This document shows positions 49,050 through 59,611 of a stretch of 64,000 nucleotides of DNA, in pieces. Made by a program: the position numbers and the translations under genes. Source of the stretch: Siphonodentalium dalli (taxonomy: Eukaryota > Mollusca > Scaphopoda > Gadilida > Siphonodentaliidae); assembly GCA_032622095.1 (NCBI GenBank), contig CP136068.1, positions 137,585,989 to 137,649,988 on the forward strand, read 5' to 3'. Position 1 is the first letter of the stretch, and every line of letters starts with the position of its first letter. The notes under the pieces are model-generated. The model ran no database searches, was not told the DNA's origin, and saw nothing but the letters and a program-made list of their open reading frames with translations.

Positions 49050-50015
49050 TTTTGTTTGAAGCGACGAAAGGATAAAAAGACTGTGTACAACAGTGCTTGG
49101 TTTCGACAAGACGTTTAATTTAGGACAATTGCACGTTACTATAGGGTGTTTTAAACATTTAGCCATAACCAGACGAGGGACGACCAATCATCCAATTTTT
49201 CCAGGACCAGTGCTTCTACATGGTAATTCCGACTGGACTACTTACGCAACATTCTTTTCTGAAATAGCAGCTTCCATTTCCGACTGTCCTTCACAACCTA
49301 TTATCGGCACCGACGACGAGAAGGCTATGAAGCTTGGAGCCACATTTGCCTTCAAAAATGGGAAGAAGATATCGTGTGTACGCCATCTAAAGAACAATGT
49401 TATTCACAAGTTAAGAGATTCAATAGGAACAACTACGACCCAAAGAAATATAATTATAGAAGAAATGTTCGGCGACAACGGAATAACAACAGCAGATACC
49501 GCGTCAGTTTTCGACTACAGGGTTCAAAAAGCGAAAAGGACAATAGACTTACATGTAACAGCACCAGCATTCTCAGAATACTTTGTGAACAGGATGAAGC
49601 CACTCTTCACTGAAAATTTCGCGACAGCACAACTACCGGGTTGGCGACTGGAAATCAGTCAAAACCTCTAACGGAGTTAGTGCAGGCACTGTTTACTATA
49701 GTTGACGGAGAGTACAAGGAATTGCAACGTAGTTTATTTGGATTCGGACAGTTTACATTAACCAAGGAGTTCGCAAAATTCTATGTTCGCCCGGAAATTT
49801 GGAATTCAAAATCATCAGAAGTAAGTGACAAGCATTTTAACAGATTTTTAAGAGAGATCAAGCCAGTACACGAAAAGATGCCGAGAACAACAGATGGCCA
49901 GAGGATGGTACTTACAGCAGTCAGTGCGGGAAAAAAACCAGGACAACGAAAGAGAAAACGAACGGAAAAGACAACCACAATCCCACAAAGCAAAGTTCCC
50001 AGGACCGGAGAGTGA
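49050..50015 (+). pseudogene. MULE-type transposase, frameshifted
   Basis: A frame running 49057-49671 reads ...LCTTVLGFDKTFNLGQLHVT, a MULE domain start with the first catalytic Asp in GFDKT. It continues to GPVLLHGNSDWTTY and PIIGTDDEKAMKLGA (second catalytic Asp), then ISCVRHLKNNV (the C/H pair after it). At PGWRLEIS (about 49640) the frame is lost; the conserved W-x-NN-E segment expected here seems deleted. The downstream frame (TGNQSKPLTELVQALFTIV then EYKELQRSLFGFGQFTLTKE) carries the C-terminal part to 50015, ending in a basic tail (GQRKRKRTEKT). Upstream of 49050 the coding trace has stops. The protein catalysed cut-and-paste movement; this copy is inactive. Confidence 0.8.
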
Positions 50016-50474
50016 AATTAAACAACATAGAGATAAAGAAAACAATTTTAATACATGTATCCAAATATTTTTTTATTCAATAAAATCTTCCCAAACGAAT
50101 GTCTCAATACCTTGGTTTTTCCCTTTCCTTACTGGCCACATATATATACAATTTATTCTAATAAACTTTTCTTTCAGTTCACTGCTATATATATATATGT
50201 ATATTTATAAAACTGTGCTCTATTTTTCTTTTGTTGCTATTCTACTATTCTCATGTTACTTGTTTGCATTTACCAATAAAAACATCTAAAAAAATCCAAC
50301 TCTTAATTTTTTCATTCAATGATTCAGTCCCACAATTCAGTCCAATTCCCTTCAATAATCTATCAGTATTACGATCAAATTAAAGCCCTGTGATTAAAGA
50401 CCTTTATTAATTGTAATCAGCACCTCCACTGATTAAACATATCGTTGTGTAAACACGCATGACTAAACCGCCGT

Positions 50475-50568
50475 AATCCACCCTAGGTGTGAGGGACTTG
50501 CTGCATTTACCAGGGACTTGCTGCATTTACCGGGGACTTGCTGCATATCCAGGGACTTGCTGCGTATA
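50475..50568. repeat. Right MULE terminal repeat: four GGGACTTGCTGC boxes
   Basis: Reverse-complement counterpart of 48399-48494, boxes at about 50492, 50512, 50533 and 50552, preceded by TAATCCACCCTAGGTGTGAG. Confidence 0.8.
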
Positions 50569-50585
50569 GTAGAACCGGCGACGAG

Positions 50586-51342
50586 TGTGTCTTCAAGACT
50601 TCATCATGTTCATGCGTGTGTTGGGCGCTTGGCACTTGCCTTGTGTGTGTGGGGGGGGGGGGGGGGGTTGGTGGTATCACTATCAGTGTCCATCTTGGAA
50701 TTTTCCAACACTGCGCCCGACCCCTTGAACCACACCAAACTCACATGTTAGTATATATTCCATTCGCACACCGCCCCCCGCCCTTTTCGGATTTGATTTT
50801 TCCACAACTGGGAACCGTGACTGCTTTCATACTATTACTAGACATTGGCTCTAATTTCTAAATCAGTAAAAAATTAATAATGGATTTGACACAAAATCGC
50901 TTTCTTACGAATTTCTTCCCAGTTAATCCATCAGTTCGCGTACAACGACCAACTTTCAAAGGTTTTGCACTCCATGACCTTTCGACCCTGTGAGTCTGTG
51001 ACCTCTACATGAAAATTATGTCAGCTTTATGCTCTATCACGATGTAATTAGCAATTCATTCCCATCATTTTGATATATAATATTACATGGATCTATACTC
51101 ACAAGCATACGTCATGTAACTCATGTTGGTATGTTTTTTACACCTACCCCTATATTATAGGCCATATTAACTTGAACAGAATCCACCGAAAACTCACATG
51201 GCTAGGCCTACTAGAGAAACCATACATGTCAGTTTTCATATTTTGAGCACAAATCTTGCAGAGGAGCTTTAATATGCGGTGTGATAAAAATGTCCCTGCA
51301 CATGATGAAGATAATTTAAATTCTGTACAAATTTGGTCTGGG
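50586..51342. other. No gene seen; poly-G at 50651-50667
   Basis: Unique-looking DNA. No domain in the short open frames. Confidence 0.45.
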
Positions 51343-51572
51343 TTAACCCTTTCATGATGGGCGCTGTGGTGGTACAGCATTAAAGTTCCTGTGTCAGTGC
51401 ATTCTCTTATATAAGTTTAACCGAGTCTCCCATAGTGTCAAGGTAAATATTTTAGGCCAATGCATTCTCTTATATATGAGAGACTTCCTATGTCAGACTC
51501 ATATATAAGGATATAAGGAATGTATTGGCACTGGATTTTTGGAAAATTTCAGGAAGCGCCAGTCATGGAAGG

Positions 51573-52367
51573 TAGTGATGGGCGGTTTTGATTTTTTAGG
51601 TTCGGTTTCGGTTTTTCTGGGAGAAAAAACTTCGGGTTCGGTTTTCGTTTTTTTTTACTAGATAGTCAAATTATACTGAAATACATACAATTTGAGTATA
51701 TACTGTCAAAGTAACTGTAATTAGAGTCCCAATAACGTTGAATTATGTCTAACAAACCATTTCGCCAAGAAAATTTTTAAGGCTTTACCCTGCTTTACCG
51801 GTAAGTTTTTTTCCGAACGCGGTCAGAATGCTTGGCGCATGCTTTACAATAAGCTTTCATGATGATTGTTTTGCCATCCCTGTACTCATTCTCATAACCA
51901 AAAGATATTTTAAACGTCCATGATAGGAACCTTGACAGGAAAACCATGATTATTTATTTTATTTTCAAAATGTGGGTGCATTCGAAATGGTTTGCCGGAG
52001 TTTCCGGTGAGAATACATTCTGGCCAGAAATTTACACTAAAGCGCCGGTTTCCACTATGAAAAAAGATGGGAGCGATACATTCCTTTGTCCGCCACTACT
52101 TGTTTTGAGCACAGAAGGCATTTGCAGAGCTTCTTGTCCAGACAATCAAAGTGTTCATACCATTTACTTGGTTTAGTTTTCGAGTTGGCAGACGCTTCCA
52201 TTTTTTTAAACAGGAAAAAGCCACAAACAGAAGAAAAAAAAGTATATTGCCCGGATTTAAAATCGGGAACCGTTTTGTTTTTTTTTTTCAATTACGATCG
52301 GTTCGGTTCTTCGGTTTAAAAAAAAAAACGAAACCGAACTACAAAAACCGAAACCGATCCATCACTA
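51573..52367 (-). mobile_element. hAT transposon relic nested in a family C element
   Basis: Perfect 8-bp target duplications ATGGAAGG at 51565-51572 and 52368-52375. Termini TAGTGATGGGCGGTTTTGAT and the complement ACCGATCCATCACTA; subterminal regions rich in GGTTCGGTTT words in both orientations. On the minus strand it encodes a BED-finger fragment (52055-52291). The rest of the transposase is gone, so it is internally deleted (795 bp). Confidence 0.92.
52055..52291 (-). pseudogene. BED zinc finger of a hAT transposase, N-terminal remnant
   Basis: The 78-residue minus-strand frame contains SKWYEHFDCLDKKLCKCLLC followed by SKQV. The aromatic W-x2-F lead and the K-C-x2-C pair are the first half of a BED finger; the following H-x-H half is represented only by the terminal YRSHLFS. 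Its position inside a hAT element with matching ends explains its origin. Not functional. Confidence 0.65.
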
Positions 52368-52889
52368 ATGGAAGGGTTAACACGTTGGCTGCCACTAGTA
52401 GTAAACTCGTAAATGTTTCCATGGGGACTGCTACTATGAATTAACTCAAAGTGGTGTCCATACCACATAAATAACAACAGCAACCGCAAGCAATGTAGGT
52501 TTATGTGCCAATACTAGTACATGCCAATTGCCCAATGATCTCATTGATCGATTGTATAATATATATATTAATTAAAATGGCTTGAGATAAAACAATTCCC
52601 ACATCCTGATCAAGGAGTGGGGTGCAGTTTGAAATCTTGCTAGGACACTCAATTCACCAGGACCTCTTCTGTACATCACTGACCCATGGTAGACATGTGC
52701 AAATAGACCTTTCCCATACAATATAGAGGGCTTTCATTGAATAAATCAGTAAACAGTTAGCTCTCAATTTTTCAGGACTCATTTGAGTCTATAGGCCTGA
52801 ATACTGATAATACACCCGGTTGTGTGAGGGATGAGTGCAAGTCAAGGAAAGGTCCGCTAAATATCTAAGCTTGGCTATGTAACATACAG

Positions 52890-53930
52890 TAATGCCCTAA
52901 ATAATCAACTCCTTAACCACATCATAATTATGGGTAACTTTTCAGGGTTTAGTCGCAAATATGGCTTGTTGCTATTAATCGGAAAGCTCTCACTGCGATG
53001 ACCACTGGTAAATTCCGTCCAAGGTGCCAACTACAAGTTATCTTGTAGTAGCTTTATAACACTTTCAGCATCGTATCGGTGACTGACCAGCACAGTGACG
53101 GAGGCCTTACCTACAATAGTGCGCTTCAGTCACTTCAAATATATTAAGAGAGTAGTTTACACATCACACCTCAGTTAGATTTTCTAAATTTACTGGACGT
53201 TGTGAGTTGATTCGATTTCCAGTTGGGGTGTGCCAGCCTTTTCTCAATTGAGAACTTGAATCAGATACATGTAATGCCCTAAATAATCAACTCCTTAACC
53301 ACAGCAGAATTATAGGATTTAGTCGGAAATATGGCATCACATCGATTTGCACCCTCACAATACGATGCATTGTATCATGAACTTTAAAATGCGATGCATC
53401 AGAATCACGTTGAATCGTAGCAGCCCCAGTAAAATCATAAATGCACTGGACTTGTTCCACAACTTGAATCTGATACTGTACATGTACCCCACGTAGATCC
53501 CGGGTATTCACCTTTCTCCGCAGACATCTCTTACTGTTTGGCAGTATAGACTTTGTACTCATCCACCTATGGGACAGGTATTAGATTAATACTCTTGTTT
53601 ATAAGTACAAGAGGACTACCTCCACTCTACATTTTCAGCCTTCATGGAGGAATTGATGTTCCAAATTCAGATATATACTAGTATGTTGTTGTTACATAAA
53701 TTTTATAATATTTTTTCATGCAAAGAAAAATTCTGTTGCTAAGTTCCGGGTAAAATCATAAATGCACTGAGTAGTTCAACAACTTGAATCAGATACGTAC
53801 CTATCTCTTACCTTTTGGCATAATAGACTTTGTACTCATCCACCCATGGGACAGGTAATGGATTAATACTCTGATGTATAAGTACTTCCACTATACATTT
53901 TCAGCCTTCATGGAGGAATTGATAAAGACC
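52890..53930. repeat. Tandem, diverged duplications of ~310-380 bp
   Basis: GTAATGCCCTAAATAATCAA at about 52889 and 53273; ATAAATGCACTG at 53438 and 53757; TAGACTTTGTACTCATCCAC at 53547 and 53826; TTTTCAGCCTTCATGGAGGA at 53632 and 53898. No coding sequence recognised. Confidence 0.75.
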
Positions 53931-54157
53931 AGAGATGCGAGATAATCAAGCTATTAAAAAACAGAAAGTGATAACGGTAAGTAAATCTTATGTGATTTAT
54001 CCCCCCTTTTGTAACCTGAGGTCTGGTATATTGCATAATGTGAGTGAGAAACTCATTTAATATAATGGTAAATATACTTAGGTTACTACTTTGTGCAATA
54101 AAACATATCAAAAGGTCAGAATGTTTTTGTGGGTCCCCTACTGTTTATTAACCATAG

Positions 54158-54656
54158 AAAGCCTGCAAATAGTGTGTCTGTCATTTGCAGAATGAGGTCC
54201 CCAGAGGGTGAATTTAGTGATGCTATCCCGCACAGCGGGCTAGCATTAGGTCCCCAGGGGTGAATTTAGTGATGCTATCCCGCACAGTGGGGCTAGCATC
54301 ACCAAATTCACCCTCTGGAGACCTCATTCTGCTTATGCCTCATTTTCTGGGAAGTATCTATAGTATCAAATTAACATTGTTTTTAAGTTACATTTCCCTT
54401 CTAGGAAGTTTCTATATCCCCTAATTTGCAGAAGATAAAATTCATAATTGAGGTGCCCAATGGGGTGAAAATCACCAACTTCAACTGGGGAATTTCAATC
54501 TGATCCTAGGTCTGCCATAGCAGTTGAGAGCCTAGCAGAATGTGATATCCAGAGGGTGAATTTAGTGATGCTAGCCCACTATGCGGGATAGCATTACTAA
54601 ATTCACCCTCTGGGGACCTCATTCTGCAAATGACAGACACGCTATTTGCAGGCTTG
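54158..54656. mobile_element. hAT-type foldback element with 8-bp target duplication
   Basis: AACCATAG at 54150-54157 and 54657-54664. Termini AAAGCCTGCAAATAG and the complement CTATTTGCAGGCTTG continue into long arms (TGTCTGTCATTTGCAGAATG, AGAGGGTGAATTTAGTGATG). The left arm is partly duplicated (54203-54345). 8-bp duplication with a CAAGCC-type end fits non-autonomous hAT. Confidence 0.8.
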
Positions 54657-54880
54657 AACCATAGCACGGTCTTTTGAAACTTTATGGATGAATTAATAGG
54701 TTGTAATAAACATGTTGTGGATTGCATCTGTGAAAGAATCTAGTTCTTGATAAATTCAGCATTTATACATTAAAGCTACTGGTATCTGAGATAACATCAA
54801 TCTTTAGTACTTAATTAACCCTCTGGCATTATGCCAAAGAAAAATATATTTGTGGTTCGGGTTTCCCTACCTACCCAATA

Positions 54881-55322
54881 TTAAAGGTACTCAATCCGAT
54901 TCGATGGTCCCCATATAATCAGATTCCAACAACAACAACATTTTTAGAAATGCCGCTTCAGTTATCAGAATCGATTAATTGCCCAAAAATAATGCTAACC
55001 ACTGTCAATTATAGCATAAAATTGCCCGAAACGTGCTATTTATCAACATGTTGTTCGACGAAATTTGACACCAACACAAAGCCTCTTGATTTTAGAGTTA
55101 TCCATCTTCATATGCAATTTGGTCCGAGGCCGTCGGCTCATCGACTTTTTACTGGGCCACTAATAAGTCTCGATGGTGAAAAATAATAGATTTATAAAAT
55201 TGATATCTGATAACTTTGAGCTTTGGATAGGTGGGTTCCTCGACTCCAATAAAATATTTTTTACCCCTGAATCCAATTAAATAGTAATTGGGGGGCACTT
55301 AATCGGATTATGCATCTCTAAA
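54881..55322. mobile_element. TTAA element family D, copy 2
   Basis: Homologous along its length to 33041-33473. Left end TTAAAGGTACTCAATCC is intact; right end (CGGATTATGCATCTCTAA) is degraded. Confidence 0.85.
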
Positions 55323-55419
55323 CACCTACCCTAATTATTATATGCCTGTTTCAATTTTTCAGGCAAGCTTGCACATTTTGTGATGGTTTAATTACTCTTC
55401 AGGTTTACTAGAACAATTG

Positions 55420-55705
55420 CTAGAGTAGACAGGTCTGAACTGAATGGAATGAAAATTTGGTATGTGTGTTTACTAGCACAAAATACAGGTCAAGTTCGAA
55501 TTTGGGTTCCACCTGGCAATTTTTACAAGAGTTAAGGCCCTTTTTGTTGGAATTTGCACTCATTTTTTGTTTCCGCATGATAACTTTAGTAAGTCTGAAC
55601 TGAATGGAATGAAATTTGGTATATGAGTTTACTAGCCCAATATACAGGTCAAATTCAAATTTGGGTTCTGTCTGCCAATTTTAACCAGAGTTATGGCCCT
55701 TTGTT
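55420..55705. repeat. Dimer of a ~157-bp dispersed repeat
   Basis: AACTGAATGGAATGAAA-TTTGG at 55437 and 55597, each followed by ACAGGTCAA, TTTGGGTTC and AGAGTTA-GGCCCTTT. This wording is familiar from mollusc genomes. Confidence 0.75.
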
Positions 55706-56301
55706 TAAATTACCACAGACATATTTTTCCACACTCTAGCGATGCTCTTGATTTGCATGGTTTTCCAGGGTTTTCAAGAACTTTTTTATGACTTTTTTTT
55801 TTATAAAATACAAAAACATTAATTTAAGTGTCTTAGAATGGATTTTTATCTTTCAAAGCATTATGATTATTACAGTTTATATAAATAAAATCAAAATAAA
55901 TGTTTTCAAAATCCTTTTTACCGACATGAATTTTTTCTGAAATTTTTCTTTGATTCGGTACGGTAAATCGGTAATTTTCCGATACTGATACTGCACGCTA
56001 AATACCGAGTACCATCCAGCTCTAATGTAATGCTGTGTTGTAGTGAAAGAGTTAGAGGGATAGCATAGGTTTTGGGTCAAAATTAATATTGTTTAAGTAC
56101 CAGATACTGTACCTTATTCAAAAAATGATACCACATGGCTAATTGTAGAAGTCGGAAATTGGAAGTTTGTAGTATATTTAACCTTTCCATGACTGGAGAT
56201 TCCTGTAATTTTGCGAAAAATAATTGGTTGTTTGTAACCACCAAAGCTACACCCATCAGATCCATCTCAAGCTCTGCATTGGATAATGTATAAAATAGTT
56301 A

Positions 56302-57681
56302 GGCCTAACAAAATAATACCTTTGTTTCCGCTAACGAGCTAAAAAAAAATAGGGTAGGTAGGTAGGCTTAACTTTTTTTTTTTGTTAACTTTTTTTTTTT
56401 CAGTATCTTTAAAAATAACTGTATAATACTTGTCAATAACCCAAACTATGCACTTCTTAGCCCCAATCAGGTTAACCCAGATGACAGAGGAACTAGAAAC
56501 TCCAATTAAATCTTACATATGCTTTAATATTTACATATATACTAGTCTATATACTAAGATAGTCTTTGATAATCCTAATATTTCCTATATGGTCTGGCGA
56601 CAACTGGAGTCAGCCCAGCACCACTGCACTGTTCACATATTGGAGTGACCGTCTTGTACCGATCTCACAAAACCACCTTCTCCGCATTCAGTGAAGGATC
56701 TAGGTATTTTTTGGGGACACCTGTTTTTGGGCAATGATATGCTGAAGGCATAACCTGAAGGCCTGATCGGAGGAATGTTTGGGAAGGGTGACCCCCCTGA
56801 TGATGGTGGGGGTTCTTCCCCTGGAAATTTTTTGAAAATCCATTGCATTTAGAGCTAATCTAAGGCTCTTTGAGTCAGTATTTTGAATTTTACAGAGAGG
56901 TCAATTTTATCAAGTTTCTCAAGCATAACTTTGGAACTTTTTATATATGTATGGATTGGAAATGCTTATAAGTTATTGTCAGATATCTTTTGGTTCTATG
57001 GATTATGCTTATCGGAAGCCTTATCCTGCTTGAAATTAGACTTGCCATCATCACTCTAATTCATAAATAGGCTATTTTATAAAATTCAAGTGAGACACAT
57101 ACCGTACATAATATACTACATGTACATGTAATACAGAAATCCTACATGTACATGTAGTACAGAAACAATGTACATGTATTAAGGTAGTAATGACTATATA
57201 TGGTACTAATCTCTATGTTAATTTTTCATTTGGTATTATGAGATCCCACTTGATAACCAGGTTGATTTGATCGAATTGTTAATGTTCCTGTGCTGTAATT
57301 GATTGAAATACTGAAGTCTGAACGCTGAATGATAACATACCGTACCTGAACTCAAATTATTTGAAGTTTTCACAGATGAAAGCTAGATAAAGCCAAACAT
57401 ACATTACAGTATGATTCCAACTGTTAAACTTAAATCTTTTTGTAAACTTAAATTTCTTATGTCAATATATATAAATATATAAATGTTTTGCATCTTGTTA
57501 TGATATGAATTGGGACCTAAATTAAAAAAAAAAAAAAATTTAATCCAATTTTTTTTTGTTTTTTTGTTTTTTTTTGGTCCAATTTTTTTTTTTTTTGCAA
57601 TGGCAATAAAAAGTTTAGGGTCGGCGGTTTAAAATAGGGTCGGTCGGGTTAGCGGAAACAAACGTATTATTTGTTTAGGCC
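56302..57681. mobile_element. PIF/Harbinger-type element, 1.38 kb
   Basis: Terminal inverted repeats of ~36 bp: GGCCTAACAAAATAATAC ... TGTTTCCGCTAAC on the left and the complement GTTAGCGGAAACA ... TTGTTTAGGCC on the right, with TTA on both outer sides (56299-56301, 57682-57684). Target TTA and a GGCC-type end are usual for PIF/Harbinger. Flanking sequence 56200-56300 plus 57685-57790 rejoins to match 58180-58320 and 58480-58620, so the related empty site is visible nearby. Interior has homopolymer A/T tracts and no transposase. Confidence 0.85.
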
Positions 57682-57893
57682 TTACGTAGAATTACTTCTC
57701 ATGCTTTACAAGTGTTAGCTATCAAAGAAGCGAATGACAGGATACAGCATTAATTCCTAGTATCAGCATAGCAAGAGGAAGAACTCTAGATAGTCTCCAA
57801 CTTATAGTTTAAAACAGTTGCAGGTACAGAGTTAGTCAACTTATTCTGTACAACTCCAAATTATTTATGGATTCAATGCTTATGATCAGTGAT

Positions 57894-58150
57894 TTAACCA
57901 TTTCATGACGGGAGCTGCGCGGGTGCAGCATTAAAGATCCTGTGCCATTGCAATCTCTTATATATGCGAGTCTCCCATAAGGAGCCTTGTATATATACCA
58001 GTAAGAGAATGCTAGGCTTACAAGGTCAAGGTAAATATTATTACTGAAAATTAGGCCAATGTATTATAGGAGACTCGCATATATATTAGAGAATGCATTG
58101 GCACATGATTTTGCAAAATTGCAGGGCGCTCCAGGCATAGAAGGGTTTAA
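57894..58150. mobile_element. TTAA element family C, complete small copy
   Basis: TTAA ends, terminus TTAACCATTTCATGACGGGA paired with CCAGGCATAGAAGGGTTTAA; internal hairpin text with ATATATGCGAGTCTCC. Confidence 0.8.
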
Positions 58151-58690
58151 GGTAACACTGTCGCCTATGGAAAATAATTATTTGTTTGTAACCACCAAAG
58201 CCACACCTATGTTCCATCTCAAACTCTGTATTGGATAATGCATATCATAGAATTACTTATCATGCTTTACAAGTGTTAGCTATTAAAGAAGCAAATAACA
58301 TAATATAGCATTAATTATCAGCATAGCAAGGGGAAGAACTCTAGTCTCCAACTTATAGTTTGGCTAAAACAGCTATAGGAGACTCGCATATATATAAGAG
58401 AATGCATTGGCACATGGTTTTCGCAAAATTTCAGGGCGCTCCAGGCATAGAAGGGTTTAAGGTAACACTGTCGCCTATGGAAAATAATTAGTTCTTTGTA
58501 ACCACCAAAGCCACACCTATGTTCCATCTCAAACTCTGTATTGGATAATGCATATCATAGAATTACTTATCATGCTTTACAAGTGTTAGCTATTAAAGAA
58601 GCAAATAACATGATATAGCATAGCAAGGGGAAGAACTCTATTCTCCAACTTATAGTTTTTCTAAGAACAGCTTCAGATATAGAGTTAGTC
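58065..58690. repeat. 309-bp tandem duplication including half of a family C element
   Basis: TATAGGAGACTCGCATATAT at 58065 and again at 58374; the following ~300 bp are nearly identical through GGGGAAGAACTCTA. It carries the element's right half and its TTAA flank into the second unit. Confidence 0.88.
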
Positions 58691-58834
58691 AACTTATTCT
58701 GTACAACTCCAATTTCTGTACGGATGCAATGCATAATACAATCAGTGTTTTAATAGTAGTTTGTACATTCAGCAGGTCTGGCTAACCTTGGCATGATTTA
58801 TACCATGTTACAAGCAATTATATCATCCTTTTAA

Positions 58835-59520
58835 AAAAGGGGGAGGTATACTGTTTTGCATCTGTCTGCATTGCATGCATGCGTGCATGTGTCCAATGTC
58901 TGTTGAGGTCATAACTTGAACAGTAGTGCTTGGTTGGATCTCAATGAGATTTGGTATGGACGGTCACCACTATGAGGACATTCAATTCTAATGTTATCCA
59001 TCTTTGTTTATCTGTAAATGTAGGCCTTTTGTCCTTACTATCTCTGTTGAGGTCATAATTTGAACAGTTGTGCTGGGATCTCAATGATATTTGGTATGGT
59101 TGTTCACTATTATGAGGACATTCAATGGAGTGTTCAATCATTTTGATCGCGTTTTCCAGAGTTATTCATCTTTGTTGATTTGGTAATGTTGGCTTTTTGT
59201 CTGTCCGAGCAGTTATCTCCACCACCTGATATCGAATCTCAATGAAATTTGTTATCGATGTTCACTACTATGAGGACTTTAATGGAGTGTTCTATCATTT
59301 TATTCAGGTTTTCCGTTGTAGAGTTATTCATCTTTGTTTATCTGGAAATGTTGGGGTGTTTTTCCCCTTTTGAGTAGATAGGTTGTCGGATCTTCATGAA
59401 ATTTGTTAGGGATGTTCACCTCACTGAGGACATTCAATTGAGTGTTCAACCGATTTGTTCAGGCTTTTTGTTCTAGAGTTATTCATCTTTGTATAATCTG
59501 AAAATGCTGATTATCTCAGT
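58835..59520. repeat. Tandem array of ~150-bp units, four copies
   Basis: Preceded by AAAAGGGGGAGGTATACTGT. Units carry ATCTCAATGA-ATTTGGTAT, TGTTCAC-ACTATGAGGACAT, GGAGTGTTC-ATCATTTT and AGAGTTATTCATCTTTGTT (about 58955-59020, 59080-59190, 59240-59345, 59395-59500). Confidence 0.8.
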
Positions 59521-59611
59521 CATAGGTTATACTAGTAGGCAGGGAAGAATCCAGAGATTTTTTGGGGACACCTGTTCTGCATTTGAGAATGTCCCTATAT
59601 AAATTGGGACG

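Larger units (their letters stand above)
48385..50577. mobile_element. Mutator-like (MULE) DNA transposon, 2.19 kb
   Basis: Bounded by 8-bp target duplications GCGACGAG at 48377-48384 and 50578-50585. Terminal inverted repeats begin GGTTCCTACTATATGCAGC and run about 110 bp on each side. Each repeat contains four tandem ~20-bp boxes with GCAGCAAGTCCC, and its inner edge is CCTAGGGTGGATTA. The interior carries a decayed MULE transposase (49050-50015). 8-11-bp duplications, long terminal repeats and a MULE transposase agree with each other. At 2.2 kb it is probably internally deleted. Confidence 0.9.
51343..52380. mobile_element. TTAA element family C, interrupted by a hAT element
   Basis: Left TTAACCCTTTCATGATGGGC and right GCGCCAGTCATGGAAGG ... 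GGGTTAA form the terminal repeats once the hAT element at 51573-52367 is set aside. Interior has the GTGCATTCTCTTATATA and AGTCTCCCATA hairpin text that family C shares with P1. Other copies: 57894-58150, 59612-61028, 63201-63350. Confidence 0.85.
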
